DNA of 64,000 nucleotides from Levilactobacillus enshiensis (GTDB lineage Bacteria > Bacillota > Bacilli > Lactobacillales > Lactobacillaceae), in assembly GCF_007115095.1 (NCBI RefSeq), contig NZ_SULH01000010.1:52130-116129 (forward strand), read 5' to 3'. This document shows, one piece after another, positions 35,076 to 44,033 of this stretch; position 1 is the stretch's first letter; each line of letters starts with the position of its first letter. The notes under the pieces are model-generated. The model ran no database searches and had not been told where the DNA came from. It saw nothing but the letters and a program-made list of their open reading frames with translations. The position numbers and the translations under genes are program-made.

Positions 35076-37349
35076 ATGCATTTGGGGAAGCGAGCAGCAG
35101 TGGTCATTGGGGTTATTCTAGCGGGTTGGGGATGGGAGATGGAAGTACCAACACTAGTCGGACGAGCCGCCACGACTGATCCACAACTGATTATGAACAG
35201 TGCACCGCGGGGGTTACGGATAAACAACAAGGACAATAACTACTTCAAGCGAGCAGCGAAAATTGGACCGGCTGATCACCAAATCAGCAATGTTGCGCGG
35301 GCATTAACGGGACCTCAGGGGGATGGGGTAATGCTTTCTCAAGATGGTGTCCCCAATACAGGGGGAGCAATTTGGTCCAGTAATAAATCCTTTAATATGT
35401 ATCAGGATCAGCGAGCATCGATGTGGGTCTATTTAGCAAGCAATAACCCAACTCCGGGGGACGGCATTGCCTTTGCTTTTCAAAACAGTAGTAACACGGC
35501 GTTTTCTGGGACCGGGGAATCACTGGGCGTTTGGGGCGTTGATTCGGGAGAAGTGGGGAATACTACCACTGCATTGCGGGACTCGGCAATTCCTAAAAGC
35601 TGGGCATTAGAGTTCGATACCCACGTTGATCAGGTCGTTCCAACTGCTTGGTCAACGTGGGCACCGTGGACTGATACGGTGGCTAGTAGTTTTGATGTGG
35701 GCCAATACGATGCTAACGAAGATAACATTTTTAACGGCATGGGGTACGGTTCGACGACGGATAACGATAGTGTGAAAGAAACCATCAAGGGCCAACATTT
35801 AGCGTCAAATTATCCGGCCCAAACGGATTCGTATTATGCCTATAGTCCCAAGGGCTTCTTTCAGAGTTCAGAGTCTTCACCCAATTTTTATGGCTTGGCA
35901 CACCGCGGTCTGATTAGAAATATTCAGGGAACCAATATTTTGACCGATGGACGTTGGCATCATCTGACCCTGGACTACAAAGCACCAGTCACAGATGATA
36001 ATACGGGAATCGTTACATATTCGTTTGATGATAAGAATCCCATTACCGGTGCCCCTCAGGGAAGCAATAACTATGCCAAGGAAAGAATAAATCTTTCCTA
36101 TTTGGACATTTCTAAAAGCCAGCCGAATGTATACTGGGGATTGACGGGAGCCACTGGCGAACATAGTGAGACGAGTATGGTGGTCTTTGAGCAGGTTCCG
36201 GGGCAAGCCAAGGTTAATGCTGAGGTGGGCTTAACGGATGAGACCACGGGGACGGCGATCACAGCAAATTCGCAGGTCAAAGGACATGACCAGATTAAGG
36301 CTGCCTATAAGCTAGACTATCAAAGTGGCGATATGGACTGGACAGACATTAAGAGTACATTGAAGTTGCCGGCCAACGTTACTTGGAAGACGGGCCAGAT
36401 TACCTATCCCCACGCAACGTTAGCCAAAGAGACGCTCGATGTTGGGGCAATCAGCGATAAGCAATTGGCAGTAGCGGTCAAGACACTGAATCGTGATAAC
36501 GATCAAGCTGTGATTACGCTTGAAGGTACAGCTGAAAATCGGTCGGCCAGTTCGGCAGCGACCGTAACGTCATTTGTGGGAGAAAATGCGATTGCTAGTG
36601 TGACGACCGAACCATTCGAGGTGACCGCCACGCCATTTACCGTTAATTTTGAGTCTAAAAAGGTAACGGCAACGAGTAAAGCAATCCTCAAAGGGCGAGT
36701 GAACACCACAGATCGACTCGTGACGACTGCCAATACGACCTTGCGGGCAACCTTATCGTTAGCAGACGGGACTAAAAAATTTTTAGATGATCAGATTCAT
36801 TGGGTGTCAACGGCGAACACCATTGGCGGGCGCGACTTTACGCTTAACATTCCCCAAGTGCCGATGGGCAACTCCCAGGTGCAGGTTACGGCCCAATCGA
36901 AAGTTGCTACGGACTATCAGGCCAGTGATACGGCGATGCTGAGTTCTGGTGGCGTCAACTTCGGCGATACGAGTGGCGATATGGTCTTTGAAGAAACAGC
37001 CTTGGCGGGTAACGGCTCGCAGATTATACATCGCAATGAGTCTAAGGGGGCTTGGCGCCTTGATGTGGCTGCCGGCGGTCAGTGGAAGGTGACCGCTAAG
37101 ACCGCAGGCTTGTACAATGCAGCTCATCGCAAGTTGGCAGGTGCTCTGATTTTTAAGACGCAGGGATCGGCTCCGACGCCGCTGAGTGATGACGATGGGG
37201 TGGACACTTTGATTTCAACGGGTCAAGGCGGTGCGAATATCGCTAAAGATTGGCAAAGAGATACCGGAATTCTCCTAAGGATCAACAGTTGGGCAACTAG
37301 TGGAATCTATAGTGGCACGATTAACTGGACTTTAGAGGTGACACCTTAG
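35076..37349 (+). CDS. L-type lectin-like/WxL surface protein, array member 4
   Basis: This is a 757-residue protein with GAGGGGG before ATG 35076. The signal peptide is MHLGKRAAVVIGVILAGWGW, and the mature region begins TTDPQLIMNSAPRGLR, nearly as in member 3. The lectin domain has GDGIAFAFQNSSNTAFSG (Ile and Phe-Ala-Phe in place of the usual Met and Phe-Val), KSWALEFDTHVDQ, ETIKGQHLASNYPAQ and VYWGLTGATGEHSETSMVVFEQ. The WxL domain has GGQWKVTAKTAG and GIYSGTINWTLEVTP. It shares promoter sequence as well as coding sequence with member 3, suggesting duplication of a whole unit. Confidence 0.9.
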   Translation: MHLGKRAAVVIGVILAGWGWEMEVPTLVGRAATTDPQLIMNSAPRGLRINNKDNNYFKRAAKIGPADHQISNVARALTGPQGDGVMLSQDGVPNTGGAIWSSNKSFNMYQDQRASMWVYLASNNPTPGDGIAFAFQNSSNTAFSGTGESLGVWGVDSGEVGNTTTALRDSAIPKSWALEFDTHVDQVVPTAWSTWAPWTDTVASSFDVGQYDANEDNIFNGMGYGSTTDNDSVKETIKGQHLASNYPAQTDSYYAYSPKGFFQSSESSPNFYGLAHRGLIRNIQGTNILTDGRWHHLTLDYKAPVTDDNTGIVTYSFDDKNPITGAPQGSNNYAKERINLSYLDISKSQPNVYWGLTGATGEHSETSMVVFEQVPGQAKVNAEVGLTDETTGTAITANSQVKGHDQIKAAYKLDYQSGDMDWTDIKSTLKLPANVTWKTGQITYPHATLAKETLDVGAISDKQLAVAVKTLNRDNDQAVITLEGTAENRSASSAATVTSFVGENAIASVTTEPFEVTATPFTVNFESKKVTATSKAILKGRVNTTDRLVTTANTTLRATLSLADGTKKFLDDQIHWVSTANTIGGRDFTLNIPQVPMGNSQVQVTAQSKVATDYQASDTAMLSSGGVNFGDTSGDMVFEETALAGNGSQIIHRNESKGAWRLDVAAGGQWKVTAKTAGLYNAAHRKLAGALIFKTQGSAPTPLSDDDGVDTLISTGQGGANIAKDWQRDTGILLRINSWATSGIYSGTINWTLEVTP

Positions 37350-37396
37350 TTGCACATATCAAGCTGATTCCGGCCAAGAAAGCTTAGAGCAGACCC

Positions 37397-37446
37397 CCTA
37401 AACGACTTTTTCAGAATCTCAAAAATTCTGAAAGGGTCGTTTTTAT
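37397..37446 (+). terminator. Terminator after lectin-WxL gene 4
   Basis: AACGAC-TTT-TTCAGAAT pairs with ATTCTGAA-AGG-GTCGTT across CTCAAAA, followed by TTTTTAT. Confidence 0.85.
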
Positions 37447-37631
37447 ATTTATAGATGGTCCATTCTTTTTCTAGTGGACATGTATTTTCGGGGAGGCAAT
37501 TGTAGCTAGCGATGTTGATTTCCGGGTGGAACGGCCCCGTTGTTATTAATTTTCTATTATTTCATCTGAAAATTATTTTTAATTGAATTAATGTCTATCC
37601 ATAATTATTTTTATTTTTAGGGGAGAAACGA

Positions 37632-37661
37632 TTGACGTTATGAGCATAAACATAATATAAT
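37632..37661 (+). promoter_or_regulatory. Promoter of lectin-WxL gene 5
   Basis: TTGACG (37632-37637), 18 bases and TATAAT (37656-37661) form a regular SigA promoter, unlike the extended -10 types of the neighbours. The 230-nt leader ends with a hairpin GCTGTCAT/ATGACGGC (37839-37860). Confidence 0.65.
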
Positions 37662-37890
37662 TAAACTTGTTTACAGGTATCTTATTTCAGGGGAGTTTTT
37701 AATTGTTTTGAACAAGAACAATCACTGGTATAAAAGAAACTGTAGCGGTTTGGTAGACGATATTCGGTCAATCCAACGTTTTAACTTATCGGGACAGTAT
37801 CTACTAAGTGGATAATTAGAATAGTGTCTGTATGTGAGCTGTCATTTTCGGATGACGGCCATTTAACGCTTATTCGGGGAGAGGTTGCAG

Positions 37891-40062
37891 ATGAAGTGGA
37901 AGAAGTTATTGCTCGGAGTAGCAATGGTTGTTGCTGGTGTTGGTTTGAGTCGTCAGACACCCGCGTACGGGGAGTCATGGCTGGTGCAACAGGCAATCAG
38001 TTCTGCACCGCAAGGGTTAGCGCTCCCCAATTATTTTGATACGAACTTTACAGCGGGTAACGCGGCCAGCTTGATTAATTCGACGAACCCCAAGACACCA
38101 GATACACAGCTCGTACAGTTGACCAATAAGACCGATCAGGTTAGCTGGATTTGGGCAAATGACGCAACTAAAATTAAATTGAGTCAAAATGCGACGGCAT
38201 CCATGTGGATGTTTTTTGATGGTTTATCCTCAAGTTCTGGCGATGGGATGGCCTTTGTGATGCAAAATGATGGTCGTGGTACGGAGGCCCGTGCCACATC
38301 TTTAAATGGAGCAAACGTTGGTGGGGAGACGTTGGGAGTTTGGGGATTTAACCAGGATTACACCTCACCACTGAGTGATTCACTTGTGGCGACAGCGATT
38401 AAAAATAGTTGGGCGTTAGAATTTGACACCTATGCCAATAGAAAGACAGATAAGGCTACGGTAGCCTCGCCGGCAGTGATGAACGCGTTTGATGCTGACC
38501 AAAATATTTACGGGCACATTGCATCGAACTATCCAGCACAAGCGGCGACTTATCAGATACGTAATGCAGGAACCACAAGCAGTCCGGCTTACTATGCCGT
38601 TCTGGATCACAAGGGATTAATTGCCTCTTCAAATAATAATTTAATGACCAATGGAAAGTGGCATCACCTGACGCTGAAATGGAACGCTGAAAAGAAAACG
38701 ATGACGTATATTTACGACGATAAGAATCCATCCACCGGGAAACCCCAGTCGGGACAGAGTCAGACCGTTGCGGTCGACCCTAACATTATTGATCCGGATC
38801 ATACAGGATTTGTCCGCTGGGGGTTCACATCGTCAACTGGGACGGCTAGTGAAACCAATATGGTGATTTTTGAAAAGCTCCCTGGGCTGGTGAACAGTGA
38901 GTCAACGGCGACGCTTACTGATACGACACTGGAGCAGGCAGTTACTGATGGGACGACCGTTTATGCCGGGGACCATCTGAAGTTAGACTACGACCTGACC
39001 TATAGTGGGGGATCGCAAAATTGGCAGAATATTGTTGCCAAACTAAAATTGCCAGCGAATGTGAGTTTTGGTGGTGACGATGCCGGTCATATTGGTACCG
39101 TGACTTACGCTAATGGGGACACGCAGCCAATTCCAGTGAGCGCTCTGAGCGGTCAAGAGTTGTCATTTACGTTGAAAGATGACCTGTCTACTGATAATCC
39201 AACGGCTAAGATTACGTTGAATGGTCGGGCAAGTCATAGTGGCAGTGCAGGAACGACAGTGGTGGCCAGCACCACCAGCAATTTTGTCGGGAGTAATGCC
39301 ATTACAACGGCCAATGTCGATGGGTTCAACGTGGTGTCCGTCAATTCAAGTATGACGTTAGCCTTAACCGGAGATAGTGCCAGTGCGACCGCGAAACCAG
39401 TTCAGACGGCGGCAGACGCGACCGTATCTGGCAAGGTCACCATTCTGGGGGGAACGGCCAGCGATGTGACCCTGCACCCAACCATCAACGGGAAGGCAGC
39501 GGCTAGCGTTAAAATAACGGCAGGACAGGCAACGAGTGGGTTTACGTACCCAGTGGCGCTCACAGATCTACAGCCAGGTGAGAATGTCATCACCCTTTAC
39601 GCCACGGACTCCTTACACGATGTTTCCAATGAAGTGGTGACTAAACTGGATTATCAGGCGGGCAAGCTCGACTTTGGAACCATCGGCGAAAATGTGAATT
39701 ACACGGCTGCCTTAACCGGTAATGAACAGCAGGTCGCCCCCACAACACCTTGGAAGGTCAACGTCAATGACACTCGGGGGAAGGGAAGTTCGTGGAAATT
39801 AATGGCAACGGCCACGCCGTTAGTTGATGGTGACAAAGAATTATCGGGTTCGTTAGTTTATAAAACAAATGAAGCCATGCAACCGCTGGGGGCAACGGGG
39901 ACGCTGATCACCAGTCATACCAATAACGATGGTGCCACAACGCCAATTGACGTGGCCAGTGATTGGAATGAGAACGCCGGGATTTTTCTCGAAGTTAACG
40001 GTGGTGCGACAGCTGGAACTTATAGTAGTGATGTGACTTGGACGTTAATTGATGGCGAATAA
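37891..40062 (+). CDS. L-type lectin-like/WxL surface protein, array member 5
   Basis: At 723 residues this is the shortest member. GGGGAGAGG precedes ATG 37891, so TTG 37885 is not needed. The signal peptide is MKWKKLLLGVAMVVAGVGLS, with cleavage near AYG. The lectin domain has GDGMAFVMQNDGRG, NSWALEFDTYANR, HIASNYPAQAATY, KWHHLTLKWN and WGFTSSTGTASETNMVIFEK. The middle and WxL parts have SSWKLMATATP and TYSSDVTWTLIDGE. The spacing of lectin motifs is tighter than in members 3-4. The stop codon abuts structured element copy B, whose hairpin probably terminates this gene. Confidence 0.9.
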   Translation: MKWKKLLLGVAMVVAGVGLSRQTPAYGESWLVQQAISSAPQGLALPNYFDTNFTAGNAASLINSTNPKTPDTQLVQLTNKTDQVSWIWANDATKIKLSQNATASMWMFFDGLSSSSGDGMAFVMQNDGRGTEARATSLNGANVGGETLGVWGFNQDYTSPLSDSLVATAIKNSWALEFDTYANRKTDKATVASPAVMNAFDADQNIYGHIASNYPAQAATYQIRNAGTTSSPAYYAVLDHKGLIASSNNNLMTNGKWHHLTLKWNAEKKTMTYIYDDKNPSTGKPQSGQSQTVAVDPNIIDPDHTGFVRWGFTSSTGTASETNMVIFEKLPGLVNSESTATLTDTTLEQAVTDGTTVYAGDHLKLDYDLTYSGGSQNWQNIVAKLKLPANVSFGGDDAGHIGTVTYANGDTQPIPVSALSGQELSFTLKDDLSTDNPTAKITLNGRASHSGSAGTTVVASTTSNFVGSNAITTANVDGFNVVSVNSSMTLALTGDSASATAKPVQTAADATVSGKVTILGGTASDVTLHPTINGKAAASVKITAGQATSGFTYPVALTDLQPGENVITLYATDSLHDVSNEVVTKLDYQAGKLDFGTIGENVNYTAALTGNEQQVAPTTPWKVNVNDTRGKGSSWKLMATATPLVDGDKELSGSLVYKTNEAMQPLGATGTLITSHTNNDGATTPIDVASDWNENAGIFLEVNGGATAGTYSSDVTWTLIDGE

Positions 40063-40265
40063 GAGTCTGGGCCATCGCTCAAAAAAAAGCATTTTCAGAA
40101 GGTACGCACCTTCTGAAAATGCTTTTTTTGCTATTATCGTGTCGAAACGTGCGCCACCAGGCAGTTTGTTGCGCTTAACCCGAGGACAGAAATTACGCCA
40201 AGATCAGGCATAATCCCGGTTCTCACGGTAATGCGCGCAAACTAACCGCCTGATGGCCCACTCCC
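40063..40265 (-). repeat. Two-hairpin intergenic element, copy B (full length, reverse orientation)
   Basis: It begins at the base after the stop codon of lectin-WxL gene 5. Its ends pair perfectly over nine bases (TGGGCCATC/GATGGCCCA). The terminator-like hairpin GCATTTTCAGAAGGT/ACCTTCTGAAAATGC is at 40089-40122, with eight A and seven T flanking. The conserved GTCGAAACGTGCGCC and the core (GGTTAAGCGC on the minus strand) follow, with an inner hairpin differing in sequence from copy A. Confidence 0.85.
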
Positions 40266-40400
40266 TTTTTGTGCATCCAAGGTGAGTTGACGCCACTTAC
40301 AATTTTTAAATTTATATTTTCCTGCAAAAGGTGGGAACAATATATTGAAGGGAAATAGTTGTGGGACTCACGTTATAAAGCATTTAATAATCACAGTCTA

Positions 40401-40496
40401 GTTAATGTGCTATACTAAATTTTAGATAGTACGGGGTGTTATTATTGTACGTAGCGTAATATAACGAATGTAATAAAAGGCTACCGACTAGCCCCG
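40401..40496 (+). promoter_or_regulatory. Promoter and leader of lectin-WxL gene 6
   Basis: TGC-TATACT (40408-40416) is an extended -10 about 100 bases before the gene. The leader has a small hairpin GGCTA/TAGCC (40482-40496) near the ribosome site. Confidence 0.5.
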
Positions 40497-40514
40497 ACCA
40501 GAAAGGAGTTATTG

Positions 40515-42764
40515 ATGCTTAGGTATCTGGTTTACGGATTGATGAGTGCCGTTATGGGGTGGTCGCTGGTTTCGACGGATCTTCCTGCATGGGCATCGAC
40601 TATCGAGATGAAGGAAGATTTTGCGGCAGCGGTGAAAGACGCGCCGCAAGGAATTCATGTGAAGACCTACTTTCAGTCGAGCGATTCCTATTTAGGAAGT
40701 CCGGGGGTCGACGAACATCAAGGGACGAACGACACTGATGTGGTGCGCGTCACAAATGATGTTTATCAAGCGAGCGCGATTTGGTCGAAGGCTAATGCCG
40801 AGGTGGATCACAGGTTTGATCTGAATCATGACCAAAAGTTGTCGATGTGGTTGTATTTTGGCAATCAATTTAGTCGGGCTGGGGATGGAATGGCCTTTGT
40901 TCTGCAAAACGATGCGCATGGTGCTAAGGCAATCACACAGCTGCCGAGCATGGAGCCACATCAAATCCAAACCGAGACGCTGGGCGTGTGGGGGGTCGAC
41001 GATGACCAGCATCAGGCCAACGGAGCCAGCTTACAAAGCCACGTTGCAGCAACGGCAATTCAAAACAGTTGGGCGCTGGAGTTCGATACGCGATTGAATC
41101 AAGCCAGTGTGACCAGCGACTCAGAAACCGGTAACTCATTTGATTTGGGCACACCTGATGCCTCTTTACTGGGGCCCCACATTGCGGCTAACTATCCGGG
41201 AGATCCCAGTACTTATTACCCGCATGCGGTGACGCAATCATGGTTTTTACCAACGCTATTCTCAGCATCAATACAGCATGACGGGGTGCTGCCTAGTAAC
41301 GAGGGGGCGGTGCTCATGCCGACGCACCGTCCCGACTACGGATTCTTGTCGAACGGTCATTGGCACCATTTGACGTTAACTTATGAGACAGCATCGGCGG
41401 AGGCGCCGACGGGACAAATGACGTACCGATTTGATGATCAGGAACCAGATGCAACCGGTAGCGGTCGTTCGGCTGTTCAGAACACGACCACCATTGTGAA
41501 AAGCAAACTTGCACCGGGCAAAGATGGGTTAGTCAGGTGGGGATTTACCGGCGCAACGGGGCAGCTGGCTGAGAATAACTTAGTGGTGATGGAACAAGTT
41601 CCGGATCTAGTGACCAGCACGGCAACGGCGACCATGACCAGTGAGGGCCATCCGGTTACAGAGGGGGACGAGGTGACACCGGGAACACCGCTTCAATTGA
41701 ATTATCAGTTGCACTATTTGAGGGGCAACGTTGATTGGCACCATATCGCGGCCCAGATTAAGTTGCCCACGGGAATAGATTTTAGCGCTGTAACCATTAC
41801 GAACGCGGATGGTAGTCAAGATCGGGTGTCTGCACCAGCCTTCGACACCGGCAAAGTCAGTCATCAGCTTGGACAAGCCTTGTCCAAGCAAAATCCGCGG
41901 GTCACGCTCTCATTCACGGGTAAGGTCCAGAACAAAAGCGGTGCCGTTACCGCGACGACCAGTACATTTGCGGGGGATGAAGCGATCGCTACAGCGGCGA
42001 CACCGGATTTTAGCGTTGCGGTACCACGTTTATCATTAAAATTGTTAACGCCAACGGGAGCGCTAGTCGATAATCAACAGGAGATTCGCTTAAAAGGCCA
42101 AGTGGACGTCCAACATGGTCAGTACCGAAACTCAGATTTAAAGTTAGTCAGCCAGTTGAATGACGGCCCCCAAGTGGCCCACTTTCTCAGTGACGCCGAT
42201 GCTGAAAAGACGTTTCAATACGTTTTACCGCCGAATACGTTACGTCCGGGGGAAAATGAGCTAAAGTTAACGGTAGTTGCTAAAGATGGTCTGCAGTCCT
42301 TACCATTAATAGTAACGCTAGTACCGATAGAGATTGGAGATTCTGAAAATGAGGGAGCCCAGTTTGTGGGGCCAGCTGGTCCATTAAACTTTGTGGGCCA
42401 GTTAACCGGACAAGCGCAAAATCTGATGGCTGAATCTGGATTTTCACTGAAAATAGCGGATAGTCGGCCCAACGGTAGCTGGCAATTACAGGCGCAAGTA
42501 GCACCCCTGATGGAAAAGCAGACGGGGCGAAAGTTAGCGGGCGAGCTCATCTATCAGGCGGGACAGGATAGTCAAATATTGACAGCGGCGCCAAAGATTG
42601 TTTTGACGCATACTAACAAAGGCAACGCATCCGTGACCGTCTTTGGCCAACCTACTGGTGATTCGCAGCAGGGCTTTCGCCTTCACATCTCTGGGGCCGC
42701 CGTGGCAGGCGTCTATACCGGGGAGGTCCGATGGTCGTTGCTAAACACACCCGACACTAAGTGA
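40515..42764 (+). CDS. L-type lectin-like/WxL surface protein, array member 6
   Basis: This is a 749-residue protein. AAAGGAG lies six bases before ATG 40515 (TTG 40512 is also possible). The signal peptide is MLRYLVYGLMSAVMGWSLV, with cleavage near AWA. The lectin domain has GDGMAFVLQNDAHG, NSWALEFDTRLNQ, HIAANYPGDPSTYYP, HWHHLTLTYET and WGFTGATGQLAENNLVVMEQ. The WxL domain has GSWQLQAQVAP and GVYTGEVRWSLLNTP. It is the most divergent member, with more His, Gln and Asp and fewer Thr repeats, and higher G+C. It ends the array before a strong shared terminator. Confidence 0.9.
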   Translation: MLRYLVYGLMSAVMGWSLVSTDLPAWASTIEMKEDFAAAVKDAPQGIHVKTYFQSSDSYLGSPGVDEHQGTNDTDVVRVTNDVYQASAIWSKANAEVDHRFDLNHDQKLSMWLYFGNQFSRAGDGMAFVLQNDAHGAKAITQLPSMEPHQIQTETLGVWGVDDDQHQANGASLQSHVAATAIQNSWALEFDTRLNQASVTSDSETGNSFDLGTPDASLLGPHIAANYPGDPSTYYPHAVTQSWFLPTLFSASIQHDGVLPSNEGAVLMPTHRPDYGFLSNGHWHHLTLTYETASAEAPTGQMTYRFDDQEPDATGSGRSAVQNTTTIVKSKLAPGKDGLVRWGFTGATGQLAENNLVVMEQVPDLVTSTATATMTSEGHPVTEGDEVTPGTPLQLNYQLHYLRGNVDWHHIAAQIKLPTGIDFSAVTITNADGSQDRVSAPAFDTGKVSHQLGQALSKQNPRVTLSFTGKVQNKSGAVTATTSTFAGDEAIATAATPDFSVAVPRLSLKLLTPTGALVDNQQEIRLKGQVDVQHGQYRNSDLKLVSQLNDGPQVAHFLSDADAEKTFQYVLPPNTLRPGENELKLTVVAKDGLQSLPLIVTLVPIEIGDSENEGAQFVGPAGPLNFVGQLTGQAQNLMAESGFSLKIADSRPNGSWQLQAQVAPLMEKQTGRKLAGELIYQAGQDSQILTAAPKIVLTHTNKGNASVTVFGQPTGDSQQGFRLHISGAAVAGVYTGEVRWSLLNTPDTK

Positions 42765-42795
42765 TCCCCATTTTAAAGTGACGAGCAGTGAAAAA

Positions 42796-42838
42796 GCTAC
42801 CGTCATGTGCGCAGTTCTCCTGCACACATGACGGTAGT
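42796..42838. terminator. Bidirectional terminator closing the lectin array
   Basis: CTACCGTCATGTG pairs with CACATGACGGTAG around a short loop. It lies between convergent lectin-WxL gene 6 and the phosphatase gene. Confidence 0.85.
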
Positions 42839-42878
42839 TGTAAAATTGCGGTTAAAATAAGGATTGGCTCCCAGCTGA

Positions 42879-43343
42879 TCAATCAGCGTTCAGTTCGTCC
42901 AACCAAGCAGGCAAAGCCGTTGCGAGTTCCTGGTAGGTTAGCGCAAACTTGTGGGTGTACCAGGGGTCATCGATGGCCTCGCCCGTTCGTCCGGGTAAGA
43001 TGTCTAAGCAGAGCTTGACCTTGGCACGGTCGGCCGCAGTGGGGGCTAGACGTTGTAAATTCAGCACATTGCTGTGGTCCATCGTAATGATGGTGTCGGC
43101 CCAGGCAAAGTCTGCGGCCGTAATGGGACGTGACCGGTGCTGACTGGCATCTAAACCGTGTGCACGAAGGACCTTGAGCGCACCGGGATGGGGATGGTTG
43201 CCTTCTTCTTCGGGACTGGTGGCAACGGAAGCCGTGGTGAATTTGTCGGTGAGCTGTCGTTTTTCGATCAGGTCGTTAAAGATCGCTTCGGCCATAGGGG
43301 AGCGGCAAATATTACCAAGACAAACAAAGAGAATGTGTTGCAT
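42879..43343 (-). CDS. Low-molecular-weight protein-tyrosine phosphatase
   Basis: This 154-residue cytoplasmic phosphatase starts with the signature loop VCLGNICRSPMAEA (Cys8, Arg14) and carries the general-acid Asp in DDPWYT near residue 124. Length and motif spacing match the LMW-PTP family. Homologues act on protein tyrosine phosphates or, in Gram-positives, in capsule kinase circuits; no kinase gene is nearby, so the substrate is open. GGAGGT lies upstream of ATG 43343. It is a single gene, convergent with the lectin array. Confidence 0.95.
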   Translation of the reverse strand: MQHILFVCLGNICRSPMAEAIFNDLIEKRQLTDKFTTASVATSPEEEGNHPHPGALKVLRAHGLDASQHRSRPITAADFAWADTIITMDHSNVLNLQRLAPTAADRAKVKLCLDILPGRTGEAIDDPWYTHKFALTYQELATALPAWLDELNAD

Positions 43344-43404
43344 GGGGTAACCTCCTAATTAATGGTTAAGTCGGGCGTTGTTACTGGAGTCTGACGAAAC
43401 CTTT

Positions 43405-43413
43405 TGCTATGAT
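43405..43413 (+). promoter_or_regulatory. lemA-htpX promoter
   Basis: An extended -10, TTGC-TATGAT (TATGAT 43408-43413), lies 34 bases before the lemA start; no good -35 was seen. Confidence 0.45.
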
Positions 43414-43446
43414 GAGTTTACCAGAAAAAATAGGAGGAGAGTGTCT

Positions 43447-44025
43447 ATGATTGCAATTATTTTAATCGTGATTGTGGCCCTACTGGTCGTTTGGTACATT
43501 AGTTCTTATAACGGCTTGATTCGGACCAGAACACACGTCCAAGAAGCATGGAGCCAAATCGATGTTCAACTGAAACGACGAAATGATTTAATTCCAAACC
43601 TGGTTTCAACGACTAAGGGGTATGCCAACTATGAGCAGTCAACCTTAAAAAAGGTGGTTGAACTACGGAACCAATTGACGGCTGTTCCAGCTGATGATCA
43701 TCAGCAAACCATGGAAGTTTCTAATCAACTATCCACAACGTTGCGTTCCCTGTTTGCGTTGTCTGAAAATTATCCAGATTTAAAGGCCAACACGCAGTTT
43801 ACGCAATTAATGGAAGAGTTGACCAACACAGAAAATAAAATTGCTTATTCCCGGCAGCTGTACAACAGTTCTGTGGCTAACCTGACAATGAAGATTCAGT
43901 CGTTCCCAAGTAACATCGTTGCTAAGATTCATCATTTCCAAGAGAGCGACTACCTGAAGGTTCCTGAAGAGGAAAAGGTGGCGCCTAAGGTTAACTTTGA
44001 CGATTTTAATCAAGATAATAAGTAG
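43447..44025 (+). CDS. lemA: LemA family membrane protein
   Basis: This 192-residue protein has one N-terminal span (residues 1-18). A helical LemA domain follows, with [34 protein letters not shown] and, near the end, [30 protein letters not shown] seven bases before ATG 43447 fixes the start; upstream in-frame codons add an unsupported soluble extension. It is 8 bases before htpX, a pairing seen in many bacteria. Function is poorly defined; a link to membrane protein quality control is inferred from the partner. Confidence 0.95.
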   Translation: MIAIILIVIVALLVVWYISSYNGLIRTRTHVQEAWSQIDVQLKRRNDLIPNLVSTTKGYANYEQSTLKKVVELRNQLTAVPADDHQQTMEVSNQLSTTLRSLFALSENYPDLKANTQFTQLMEELTNTENKIAYSRQLYNSSVANLTMKIQSFPSNIVAKIHHFQESDYLKVPEEEKVAPKVNFDDFNQDNK

Positions 44026-44033
44026 GCGATAAC

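Noticed and set aside
26400-40520. Invertible promoters for phase variation of the lectin genes
   Set aside because: No paired long inverted repeats flanking the promoters and no recombinase gene in the window.
22900-42800. Genomic island brought by phage or transposon
   Set aside because: No integrase, transposase, tRNA junction or flanking direct repeat was seen; the cluster may simply be variable surface genes.
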